From Saxibacter everestensis (GTDB lineage: Bacteria; Actinomycetota; Actinomycetes; Actinomycetales; Brevibacteriaceae), in contig NZ_CP090958.1 of assembly GCF_025787225.1 (NCBI RefSeq), positions 1,331,856 through 1,395,855 of the forward strand: DNA of 64,000 nucleotides, read 5' to 3'. The position numbers and the translations under genes are program-made. Positions 46,839 to 54,265 of this stretch are shown one piece after another; the stretch's first letter is position 1; each line of letters begins with the position of its first letter. The notes under the pieces were generated by a model. That model was not told where the DNA came from, did no database searches, and saw nothing but the letters and a program-made list of their open reading frames with translations.

Positions 46839-47510
46839 GTGATCCAGAAACATGACAACCAGATCGCGTCGCGATTGAAGACTGCGCTAGAAGCAGGGGA
46901 CCCGTCGGCCCGACTTCAAGCTGCACTGACTGCCGGCATGCATCCCGCGCCCAAGTACGTCGATGTCCTGGTGGAGCAGTGCGGGGTAGAGCCGGACTTC
47001 TACGTGCGCGACATGCTGACCTGGGCGCTTACGCGGCACGATGCAGATTCAGCCGTGGATCGGCTGCTGATCGAGCTCAAGTCGGAAACGGCGCAGGCCC
47101 GGAGTCAGGCGCTCCACACGCTGTCGAAGATCGGTGACCGGCGGGTGTGGTCCGCGATCACAACGGACCTGCTGCAGGATGAGAACGACGAGGTCGCCCG
47201 CGCTGCGTGGCGTACCGCGGCCGGACTCGTCCCTGCGGGGCGTGAAGCTGAACTCGCTGAGACATTGTCGACCCAGTTCAACCGGGGGGACCGCGAGATG
47301 CAGCTGAGCCTCAGCCGCGCCTTCGTCGCTCTTGGCCCGGCGGCATCGCCCGTTGTCGAGCGAGCGAAAGCCGATAGTGACGATGCCGTGCGCACACACG
47401 CCATCGCCACCGAGCACCTGATCCAGTATCCCGACGAGGGATTCGACGCCGCGATCGCCGAAGCGCGCCGGACCGTTGCGCTTCTTGGCGCACCGGTCAT
47501 CGGGGAGTGA
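46839..47510 (+). CDS. HEAT-repeat protein of the MerR-HEAT operon
   Basis: A 223-residue helical protein with several HEAT/PBS-lyase-like repeats, for example SQALHTLSKIGDRRVWSAI and DDAVRTHAIATEHLIQ. It has no catalytic motif I can see and is likely a protein- or ligand-binding scaffold. It lies 4 nt before a MerR protein whose C-terminal part has similar repeats. Both sit behind a MerR-type promoter, so I infer a self-regulated pair. The GTG start has GGAGG 10 nt upstream. Confidence 0.75.
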   Translation: MIQKHDNQIASRLKTALEAGDPSARLQAALTAGMHPAPKYVDVLVEQCGVEPDFYVRDMLTWALTRHDADSAVDRLLIELKSETAQARSQALHTLSKIGDRRVWSAITTDLLQDENDEVARAAWRTAAGLVPAGREAELAETLSTQFNRGDREMQLSLSRAFVALGPAASPVVERAKADSDDAVRTHAIATEHLIQYPDEGFDAAIAEARRTVALLGAPVIGE

Positions 47511-47514
47511 ACCG

Positions 47515-48516
47515 GTGCTGATCGGCGAAGTCTCTGAACAGTCTGGCATCAGTACTCGGATGCTGCGCCATTACGACCGGCTCGGGCTGGTGTCGCCATC
47601 CGAGCGGACCCCGAGCCGGTACCGCGAGTACTCGGAGCAGGATGTCCGTCGGCTGTTTCAGGTGGAAGGACTCCGCTCGCTCGGACTGAGCCTGCACGAG
47701 ATCGCGGACGTACTCGCGGACCTCTCGTTCAGCCCGGCATCCATTGTTGAACAGCTCATCACCCGCACCCGAGACCGCCTCGGCCGCGAGGAGGAACTGC
47801 TTCGCCGACTTGGTCAGGTGCAAGCAAGCGACCCCACTGCATGGTCCGACGTACTGCGAATCATCGGACTGATTCGCGGACTCGACGCCAACGACCCCTC
47901 CGCGCGCCAACGCTTCGCCCTGTCAGTCGCAGGCAAGGAGGAGGGCGACGCCATCCATCTTGCCGAAGCGGCGCTGCACGAGGCCGATCCCTTTGCCGCC
48001 GGCGCGCTTTACTGGGCCCTGGCACGGTTCGGCGACAGTGCGCTCCCGGTTCTCACGGAAGCTCTGAATTCTCCGATCGCCAATCGGAGACATCGTGCGG
48101 TGGCGGCGCTGGAAAAGATCAACTCTCCACGGGCTGCTGCTGCCCTCGCCGATGCCTTCCGTCACCCTGATCCGCTGGTAAGCCGACGAGCCGTACTCGC
48201 GCGCGGCACAAGCGGTCAGGCCGATGCCATCCCTGCGCTTCTCACCCTGGTTGTCGAGGGAAGCGACGATGTCGAAGCCGCTGACGTACTTGAGCTGCTC
48301 GCCAACCGGCACGGCTGCGCAGACGAGATTGCAAACGCAATCGCTAACGAGCTGGTCGGCGCAACCGACACGGCTCGCCAGCGCCTCGCGGCAGTGCTCG
48401 CAGGAATCCCCGGTCTGCGGGCCCAGACGACCTTGACGATGCTTGCAGAGGATCCGGCTCGCAGTGTTGCCTTGACCGCATCGTTTGTGCTCAAGGCACG
48501 ACAGTCCGACGACTGA
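47515..48516 (+). CDS. MerR-family regulator fused to HEAT repeats
   Basis: A 333-residue regulator. Residues about 1-70 are a MerR winged helix with SGISTRMLRHYDRLGLV and SRYREYSEQDVRRL, followed by a dimerisation helix to about 115. Residues about 135-330 are HEAT-like repeats, for example ANRRHRAVAALEKINSPRAA and DPLVSRRAVLARGTSGQADA, in place of the usual small effector domain. The GTG at 47515 has GGGGAG about 8 nt upstream. It probably binds the 46789-46809 palindrome. The signal is unknown. Confidence 0.85.
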   Translation: MLIGEVSEQSGISTRMLRHYDRLGLVSPSERTPSRYREYSEQDVRRLFQVEGLRSLGLSLHEIADVLADLSFSPASIVEQLITRTRDRLGREEELLRRLGQVQASDPTAWSDVLRIIGLIRGLDANDPSARQRFALSVAGKEEGDAIHLAEAALHEADPFAAGALYWALARFGDSALPVLTEALNSPIANRRHRAVAALEKINSPRAAAALADAFRHPDPLVSRRAVLARGTSGQADAIPALLTLVVEGSDDVEAADVLELLANRHGCADEIANAIANELVGATDTARQRLAAVLAGIPGLRAQTTLTMLAEDPARSVALTASFVLKARQSDD

Positions 48517-48550
48517 TTGTCTGGCTCACTTTCGAGGCGGCGATGTCGCA

Positions 48551-48952
48551 TTACGCGACGGCGGTTCCTTCGAGTTCGACCATCTGGCCTGGGATCGCCA
48601 ACCGGGTCACCCCGAGCATCGTGGTGGTCGGCGCGACACTGGCTGCACCCAGCCGCGATGCCAGGACGCCGTAGTCCGGGAAGAGTAGATCGACGTCGGT
48701 GGTGTAGACGTTGAGCCGGACCAGGTTCGCCAGCGACATGCCGGCCTCGTCGAGCACGGCCTCCAGGTTGTCGAGGCTCAGCGCCAACTGTGCCGCCATG
48801 TCACCGTCATGCTGGGGCTTGCCGTCGTTGTTCATCGCGGTCTGCCCCGAGATGTAGAGGGTCCGGGCGTGCCCAGAGACGACCTCACCTTGGTTGAATC
48901 CCAACGCCTGTGACCACGTCACCGGGTTGACTGCCGTTCGTTCGATTGCCAT
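48551..48952 (-). CDS. RidA-like (YjgF/UK114) family protein
   Basis: A 133-residue Rid protein, with FNQGEVVSGHARTLYISGQT and a C-terminal GQMVELEGTAVA. The position of the catalytic Arg of archetypal RidA falls in APTTTMLGVTRLAIPG and appears to be Thr, so it may belong to another Rid subgroup without imine deaminase activity. The ATG at 48952 has GGAG at 5 nt. It is divergent from a WYL regulator. Confidence 0.85.
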   Translation of the reverse strand: MAIERTAVNPVTWSQALGFNQGEVVSGHARTLYISGQTAMNNDGKPQHDGDMAAQLALSLDNLEAVLDEAGMSLANLVRLNVYTTDVDLLFPDYGVLASRLGAASVAPTTTMLGVTRLAIPGQMVELEGTAVA

Positions 48953-49080
48953 ATCGACTCCATTCGATTCATCGAGTACGCACGCCCGTCGGCTCGGTAG
49001 CCGCCATCTTTGACGTCGTGCTAACCAGCCTGGCAACAAATCACGACATCCTGTGTCATGTATTCCGATAGAGTTTTTGT

Positions 49081-50055
49081 ATGCGTGCCGATCGGTTGGT
49101 CTCGCTGGTGCTGCTGCTGCGCCAGCGCGGTCGGCTGTCCGCGGACGCGCTGGCCCGCGAGCTGGAGGTATCCACCCGCACGGTGCTGCGTGACATCGAG
49201 GCGCTTTCCGCGGCAGGCGTCCCGGTCTTCACCGAACGCGGCCGGCACGGCGGTTTCGCATTGCTGCCAGGTTTCCGGACCGAGCTGACCGGGCTGAATC
49301 ACGACGAGGCCCTTGCCCTGCTGACCGCCGGATCGGGGCGCGGCGAGCAGGTATTCGGCCTCGGCTCGGCGCTTGCTTCAGCCATGCGCAAGCTGGTCGA
49401 CGCGTTGCCCGAAGGCCACCAGGCCACCGCGAGCGACGTGGCTCAGCGATTTCTCGTCGACCCGGAGACCGACCTGCTCGCACGCCGGCAGGACACTGAG
49501 GAAGTACCCGACTCCATCATGATCGAGGTCCGGCGTGCGGTGCTTGCCGGGCACAAGCTGCGCATTCATTATGCGGCGGTGGACCGGGCCGCGAAATGGC
49601 GCACGGTGGACCCGATCGGCCTGGTCACCGTGCGTAACAAGGGCTACTTGCTGGCAACGACGTCCGGCGCGGATCGGACTTACCGGCTGTCTCGGATCCT
49701 GGCCGCGGAGGAGCTCCCCGAACCCGCACAGCGACCAGACAAAGTCGATCTGGGCCAGGTCTGGCAGGAACGCAGCACCCGGTTTCGGACCGGCGGCAAC
49801 CAAGTCGCCGTGCTGGTCCGGGTGGACCCGGCACGACGGGAGGAGCTGGTGGGCACCGCGCTGGCTGTCGTCGCCGAAGAGGCCGACACAGACGGCTGGC
49901 TGCGGCTTGAGGTGACCTTCCAGGATTTGCGACACGCCGAATGGGCGCTGTGGCAGCTCAGCACGCGCGTGGAAGCGCTGACTCCGCAGTCATTGCGCAC
50001 CGCGCTACGCGATCGCGCTGCTGCGATTGCCACCCGATACGGAGACTCGTTCTGA
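49081..50055 (+). CDS. HTH-WYL transcriptional regulator
   Basis: A 324-residue regulator. The N-terminal HTH is in LSADALARELEVSTRTVLRD. The WYL domain follows (about 135-225), with HYAAVDRAAKWRTVDPIGL, and a C-terminal WCX-like region closes the protein. WYL domains bind nucleic-acid or nucleotide ligands. It is divergent from RidA-like, which it may control. Confidence 0.88.
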   Translation: MRADRLVSLVLLLRQRGRLSADALARELEVSTRTVLRDIEALSAAGVPVFTERGRHGGFALLPGFRTELTGLNHDEALALLTAGSGRGEQVFGLGSALASAMRKLVDALPEGHQATASDVAQRFLVDPETDLLARRQDTEEVPDSIMIEVRRAVLAGHKLRIHYAAVDRAAKWRTVDPIGLVTVRNKGYLLATTSGADRTYRLSRILAAEELPEPAQRPDKVDLGQVWQERSTRFRTGGNQVAVLVRVDPARREELVGTALAVVAEEADTDGWLRLEVTFQDLRHAEWALWQLSTRVEALTPQSLRTALRDRAAAIATRYGDSF

Positions 50056-50334
50056 AGGGCCGTCACCTTTCTGTGGTCCGGCGCCGACGCAGATTCGCGC
50101 CTCTAGAGTGCCGCCACGCCACCGGCATTGTCAGATCGTCTGTTCCCGTAAGGAACTTCTGGTGGACCTCCGTGGGTGCTTCTCAAACCCCCGGAAGCCG
50201 CTCGGGACGCTGATTTCACGTGTTCTCAAGGGTTCGCATCAGGGCGCGAAACAGATCGTGGCTGGCGAGGACCTCTCACCAGGCTGGCGTCGACTGGCGC
50301 CCGGCTGCATGGCCGGCGATGGGTAGATCCGCGC

Positions 50335-50490
50335 CTAGCAGGACAGGTGCATGCTCGGCGGATCAGTGGCGTGCAGGCAGACCACCGCACGGGCAGCGTC
50401 CTCCGGCGACAGCACCCTGGCCGACCGGGCAAGAGCGTGCCTGACACCCAGCCGAGCACGGCGCTCTTGATCTGTGACCATCCTCATCAT
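50335..50490 (-). pseudogene. Remnant of a winged-helix (AlkZ-type) DNA-binding protein
   Basis: A 51-codon frame with ERRARLGVRHALARSARVLS and PEDAARAVVCLHATDPPSMH. This matches the N-terminus of the winged-helix DNA-binding/DNA glycosylase family (AlkX/AlkZ type). It stops at TAG just where the family has Trp (LSC-W-ARI), followed by ARI in frame, so a TGG to TAG change is likely. No clear continuation of the family is seen further on. The rest of the gap 50056-50509 holds nothing else I recognise. Confidence 0.65.
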
Positions 50491-50509
50491 TGAGCATCAG
50501 CCTTGCGCC

Positions 50510-51475
50510 TCAGGATGTTCTGCTCTCCGTGCCGGCGATGAGTCGTTGACCCCAGCTATGGATGTAGTCGATGGCCTCCGGCGGGCCGTGGACCACCAGG
50601 GGAGCTCCGATGGCTCCGAGGCAGAAGGTTGCCCAGTCGAGAGAGTCGGCCGGAATGTAGACCCCGCATGACCCGTCATCGATGGGTTCCACCGTCCCGT
50701 ACTGCGCGACCTCCCGCTTGACCCGTTCGGCTGGCGCCTGGACTGTGGCGCGGATCGGGTAACGCGCAGGCAGTGATCTGATCTGCTCATGCACGTACTC
50801 GACGGGGTCGGAGTCGGGAAGCTGGCGTGGGGTGAACCTCTTGCCGCTCCGAATCGGGTTGTCGATCCGGTCGATGCGGAAAGTGCGCCAGTCTGCTCGG
50901 TCCAGATCCCACGCAATGAGGTAGAGGCGGTGGTCCACGCTGGTCGTTCGGTGCGGGTGGACAACTCGCTCGGAAACCAGGCCATCTCGCGCCCGGTAGG
51001 CGAACCTGAGTGCCTCGTTGTCGCGGCAGGCGAGCGCGACGGTTGTCAACGCCGCGACATCGGCGACTCCTGCCTGCTGACGCTCGGCCCGGGGCATGGC
51101 GACGGTCCGCAGACTGTCGATGCGGCGGCGGATGCGCATCGGAAGCACCTGGACGATCTTGGCCATCGCGCTGACCGCAGCGTCTGCCGAAGTGGGGTAG
51201 ACGCCGGAGGCGACTTCTTTGAGCCCGAGGACGACAGCGGCGGCTTCGGCCTCACTGAGCACCAGCGGCGGCAGCACTGCGCCGGGGACGAGCTGGTAGC
51301 CCCCGCCGACGCCACGGGCAGTGTGCACGGGGTAGCCGTGGTCGCGTAGTTGTTCGACAGCGCGGCGCAGAGTGCGCGGGCTGACCTCCAGGCGGTGGGC
51401 GAGGTCCTCGCCCGCCCAGTAGCGGTGGTTCTGCAGCAGCGCGAGCAGCTCCAGGAGCCGGACGGAGGTGGACAT
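50510..51475 (-). CDS. HTH-WYL transcriptional regulator
   Basis: A 321-residue regulator with HTH segment GEDLAHRLEVSPRTLRRAV at the N-terminus and a WYL domain at about 145-220 (ALRFAYRARDGLVSERVVHP). It is divergent from a VOC gene that starts 83 bp away. A TAGACT element lies 7 nt before its ATG, suggesting a leaderless message. It may control the VOC gene. Confidence 0.87.
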   Translation of the reverse strand: MSTSVRLLELLALLQNHRYWAGEDLAHRLEVSPRTLRRAVEQLRDHGYPVHTARGVGGGYQLVPGAVLPPLVLSEAEAAAVVLGLKEVASGVYPTSADAAVSAMAKIVQVLPMRIRRRIDSLRTVAMPRAERQQAGVADVAALTTVALACRDNEALRFAYRARDGLVSERVVHPHRTTSVDHRLYLIAWDLDRADWRTFRIDRIDNPIRSGKRFTPRQLPDSDPVEYVHEQIRSLPARYPIRATVQAPAERVKREVAQYGTVEPIDDGSCGVYIPADSLDWATFCLGAIGAPLVVHGPPEAIDYIHSWGQRLIAGTESRTS

Positions 51476-51558
51476 GCCAAACAGTCTATTTCAATTAGTG
51501 GCCATATAACGACCGCAATACCCGAGAGGGTTGAGCTACCAACGAAAGGAGGGACACC

Positions 51559-52149
51559 ATGTCCACTCGAATCCCTGCTGCTCCCACCGGATCTGCCACC
51601 GTCGACCCCTTCATCTGGACCGACGATGCGGCGGCCCTCATCGACTTCCTCGTCGCCGTCTTCGGCGCCGTCGAGGTGCCGGAGGCGCGCACCGCCGACA
51701 GCGACGGCCTCGTCCTGCACTCCGAACTGCTCATCGGAGACTCCACGCTCACGATCGCCGATCGCAAACCCGGCTGGCCATACACCCCGGCATTCGTCCG
51801 GGTCTACGTCGACGACCCCGAGGCCGTCCTGAGCCGCGCCGAAGAGCGGGGCGGGCGGATCGTTACCACGCCCACCGACTTCTTCGGCGACGTGCTCTCC
51901 CGCTTCGCCGACCCCTTCGGGCACCTGTGGTGGGTCTACAAGCACAATCCCGGTGCGGCCGTCTGGGACGAACCCACCGGCCAGTCCGCGGACGAGGGAT
52001 CCGACGAGGGTACGGACTGGGCCCCGGGGGAGGACGCCTCCGCCGACTCCGGCCAGTCCTGGGAATCCGTCACCTCGCCCGAACTGGAGTACATCCACTC
52101 CAGCCTCATTGAGGCGATGACCCGCCTGCGCGACCCCCGCGCCGAATGA
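51559..52149 (+). CDS. VOC family protein with acidic extension
   Basis: A 196-residue protein. Residues about 15-135 are a VOC/PhnB-like domain, with VDPFIWTDDAAALIDFLVAV and RFADPFGHLWWVYKH, the latter carrying a metal-ligand His region. Residues about 136-196 are an acidic tail. AGGAGGG precedes the ATG at 6 nt. It is divergent from the WYL regulator. A 22-bp direct repeat follows its stop by 11 bp. Confidence 0.85.
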   Translation: MSTRIPAAPTGSATVDPFIWTDDAAALIDFLVAVFGAVEVPEARTADSDGLVLHSELLIGDSTLTIADRKPGWPYTPAFVRVYVDDPEAVLSRAEERGGRIVTTPTDFFGDVLSRFADPFGHLWWVYKHNPGAAVWDEPTGQSADEGSDEGTDWAPGEDASADSGQSWESVTSPELEYIHSSLIEAMTRLRDPRAE

Positions 52150-52160
52150 TCCCCGGGCGA

Positions 52161-52204
52161 GCCCACGGCTCGGACCTATTCTGCCCACGGCTCGGACCTA
52201 TTCT
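52161..52204. repeat. 22-bp direct tandem repeat
   Basis: The 22-bp unit beginning GCCCACGGCTCGGACCTATT occurs twice without a gap. It starts 12 bp after the VOC stop codon. The stop is not inside the unit. Confidence 0.88.
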
Positions 52205-52454
52205 GTCGTCATGGCTCGACGACGACACCATCCACGGCAAGCCCGGCCTGCCGTTCAACATGTTCCTCAACCCGGAAGTCCAAGACCTCGCCGTCCGCCA
52301 ACACGGGCGGACGGCGGAATCTGGAACTCAAACCGGTGATGTCGTTGGTTTGAACAACGACCTCTTGGTGGATTCGACTGGACTCAAACCGAACTCCTGG
52401 CAGCGGCCTGAACGGCTTGGTTGCGCATGGCATCAGACGAGACAGGTCGCCGAG

Positions 52455-52518
52455 GGGGAGTAAACGTCGAGGGGAGTAAACGTCGAGGGGAGTAAACGTC
52501 GAGGGGAGTAAACGGCGA
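52455..52518. repeat. 16-bp tandem repeat, four units
   Basis: GGGGAGTAAACGTCGA is repeated four times head to tail; the last unit has GGCGA in place of GTCGA. Every unit includes TAA and a ribosome-site-like GGGGAG. No gene runs through it. Confidence 0.88.
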
Positions 52519-52628
52519 GAGTGTCCTGTCGATCACCAGACGGTTTCGACTTGCGCCGCGTGACGCTGTGGGAGAAGGCGGAGCAAGGGATGAGCTGAAC
52601 CTGACATCGATCGACCGTTGGGAGGAGC

Positions 52629-52775
52629 ATCCGCGTCATCGGTCGCGCAGAATACACCGGCCGCATCGTCACCGTCATCGTTCTCGACCACGATGGCGTC
52701 CGCTACGGAGTGAACGGATGGTCCGCGAACTCCACTGACCAAGGCCGCTACACCACAGGAGGCGATGCACCATGA
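52629..52775 (+). pseudogene. Toxin-like ORF, 5' truncated or startless
   Basis: A frame of 48 codons starting IRVIGRAEYTGRIVTVIVLD and ending in ANSTDQGRYTTGGDAP. The content resembles short toxin-like proteins encoded next to ribbon-helix-helix antitoxins, but the family is uncertain. A stop lies just upstream at 52602-52604 and no ATG, GTG or TTG exists in frame before the conserved part. GGGAGGA is followed by ATC where a start would be expected. The stop overlaps the antitoxin ATG (ATGA). Confidence 0.55.
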
Positions 52776-53013
52776 CCGACAACATCGGCAATCTCGCCGA
52801 TCTTCTTCGCGCCGAGTCCGAAGCAGCCGAAACCAACCCTTGACTGAATCAGAGATTTCCGCGCTCGAAGCCGCCGCCGAACGCGCAGGCATTCCCGCTT
52901 CCACGCTAGCGCGGACCTGGATCTCCGAACGCCTCGCCGCCAGTGACACCACCGACGTGCACGCCATCGCCGACGCTCTAGCAACGTTCTCCCGGCGCCT
53001 CGCCGCCCTCTGA
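52772..53013 (+). pseudogene. Frameshifted antitoxin-like ORF
   Basis: The frame starting MTDNIGNLADLLRAESEAAE stops after 23 codons at 52841. In the next frame the sequence continues LTESEISALEAAAERAGIPA and STLARTWISERLAA, which looks like a ribbon-helix-helix antitoxin end. A single-base change near 52838 would join them. It overlaps the toxin-like frame, the usual layout of a toxin-antitoxin pair. Confidence 0.6.
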
Positions 53014-53167
53014 GGAGGGAGGATGGCTGTTATGAAGGCTGTGACCCTCGGGATCCAGCCACTGATCACTCCTGGGCGATCATCACGATCTCACCGGCTC
53101 GGATGGGGCATCGCACAGAGGTAGTTGATGACGACGGTGTGGATACCTATCCGCCTCCCGCGGCCTA

Positions 53168-53815
53168 TCAGGAACCAGCGGTGCTCTCGGCGCCGCGGTC
53201 GATACCAAGGGTGGCGATGAGGTCTTCGTGGAATTGGAACCAGACGCGGTGGCAGGAGTCGATGTCCGTCTTGTCGATCCAGTGGTGCTGTCCGCTCTGC
53301 GCTCGCTGGCGGGCCGTCTCGAAGCGGACGTCATATCCGCCGAATCTCGCCAGCACGTCGGAGAGGCGACCGATCAGAGGTGAGAGCGCGTCGCTGAGCG
53401 CGGCGAGATCCACCAGGATGCGTTGATCCCAGGCGGTGTCGGCATGGTCGTTGGGTGCGAACTGATCTTCGTCGGTGGGTTTGATCTGCCAGTCGGTGCA
53501 TGCGCGCAGAAGCCGGGAGTTGAGCGGCAGAAACTCGCGGTGGACCTCTTCGATCCTGTTTTCGGGGTCTGTGCTGGCGCGTTCGCGTGCGAGCTGGCGT
53601 TCGTTCTCGGCTCGTCCCTCCTCGGTGAGCGACCAGCCCTCTAGATCGGCAAACGCGCTGTGTTGCGTCCAGCCCTGACGTTCAGCCTCGCGAAGCACGC
53701 TCACGGCCTCGTCGCGAGAGGTCTCGGCACGTTCGGCGATCAAGGTGCTGTTCCCGAAGCCGAGCAGCCGCGTGGCGTGGAGTATCCGCAGGTCAGGCGG
53801 AGATTGCCGGGTCAT
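53168..53815 (-). CDS. Winged-helix transcriptional regulator (MarR/PadR-like)
   Basis: A 215-residue protein. The N-terminal part resembles a winged helix, with LLGFGNSTLIAERAETSRDE and a wing region GWSLTEEGRAENERQLARE. The rest is acidic and of unknown role. It overlaps the next upstream gene by 4 nt (ATGA), so the two are coupled. They are divergent from a PEP-utilising-type protein and probably control it. Confidence 0.7.
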   Translation of the reverse strand: MTRQSPPDLRILHATRLLGFGNSTLIAERAETSRDEAVSVLREAERQGWTQHSAFADLEGWSLTEEGRAENERQLARERASTDPENRIEEVHREFLPLNSRLLRACTDWQIKPTDEDQFAPNDHADTAWDQRILVDLAALSDALSPLIGRLSDVLARFGGYDVRFETARQRAQSGQHHWIDKTDIDSCHRVWFQFHEDLIATLGIDRGAESTAGS

Positions 53816-54207
53816 GAACTCTCACTCTGTCGTGCGTTCAGCCGGGTGTAGTACTGCTGGCAGGCCTGGGGCGAACGAAACCCGGTCGCCTCAGCGATCT
53901 GCGCCCAGGTGAGCCCGGCGTTTCGTGCCGTGAACAGCAGGCCGATCTCCACGCCCTCGACCTCGGTACGCGCGGCGGGCAGCAGCGCGAGCGCGGTGAG
54001 CAGATCGTCTGGGTCGAGGTCCGCGGATCGCCAGAGTGCGAACTGAGTCAGATCGACGGCAGTGGGTGGTGCAGGGGCTGGCCTCCACGGCCGACGCTCC
54101 ATCTCGTCGGCGCCGAGTTCCAGAAGTCGGCCTTGCGCCTCGCGTTCGCGCTGCATCTGCATGTGATCTACGCCGCTGGTCTGCGATAGCTCGTGCTTGC
54201 CTTCCAT
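53812..54207 (-). CDS. HTH DNA-binding protein coupled to the winged-helix regulator
   Basis: A 131-residue protein. The C-terminal part has a helix-turn-helix in LTWAQIAEATGFRSPQACQ. The N-terminal half is Gln/Glu-rich and then Pro-rich. Start ATG at 54207 has AGGA at about 8 nt; 54216 is also possible. An inverted-repeat operator lies immediately upstream at 54225-54255. It may bind that site with its partner. Confidence 0.75.
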   Translation of the reverse strand: MEGKHELSQTSGVDHMQMQREREAQGRLLELGADEMERRPWRPAPAPPTAVDLTQFALWRSADLDPDDLLTALALLPAARTEVEGVEIGLLFTARNAGLTWAQIAEATGFRSPQACQQYYTRLNARQSESS

Positions 54208-54224
54208 ACAGTTCATCCTGCACA

Positions 54225-54255
54225 ATCAACGTAATGTTGTCAACATAACGTTGAT
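54225..54255. promoter_or_regulatory. 31-bp inverted-repeat operator
   Basis: ATCAACGTAATGTTG (54225-54239) and CAACATAACGTTGAT (54241-54255) form arms with 14 of 15 positions paired around a central T. Each arm is itself nearly palindromic, so it looks like two adjacent binding sites. It lies between the divergent HTH gene and the PEP-utilising-type gene. Confidence 0.82.
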
Positions 54256-54265
54256 GGATGGGGTA

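Larger units (their letters stand above)
52150..52628. other. Gap with two tandem repeats, no recognised gene
   Basis: This 479-bp stretch between the VOC gene and the toxin remnant contains the repeats at 52161-52204 and 52455-52518. A plus-strand open frame at 52146-52463 has no family I recognise. The base composition is less G+C-rich in the middle. I see no other support for a gene. Confidence 0.5.

Noticed and set aside
52146-52463. 105-codon plus-strand frame after the VOC gene
   Set aside because: It begins inside the VOC stop region, runs through a repeat, and resembles no family I know.
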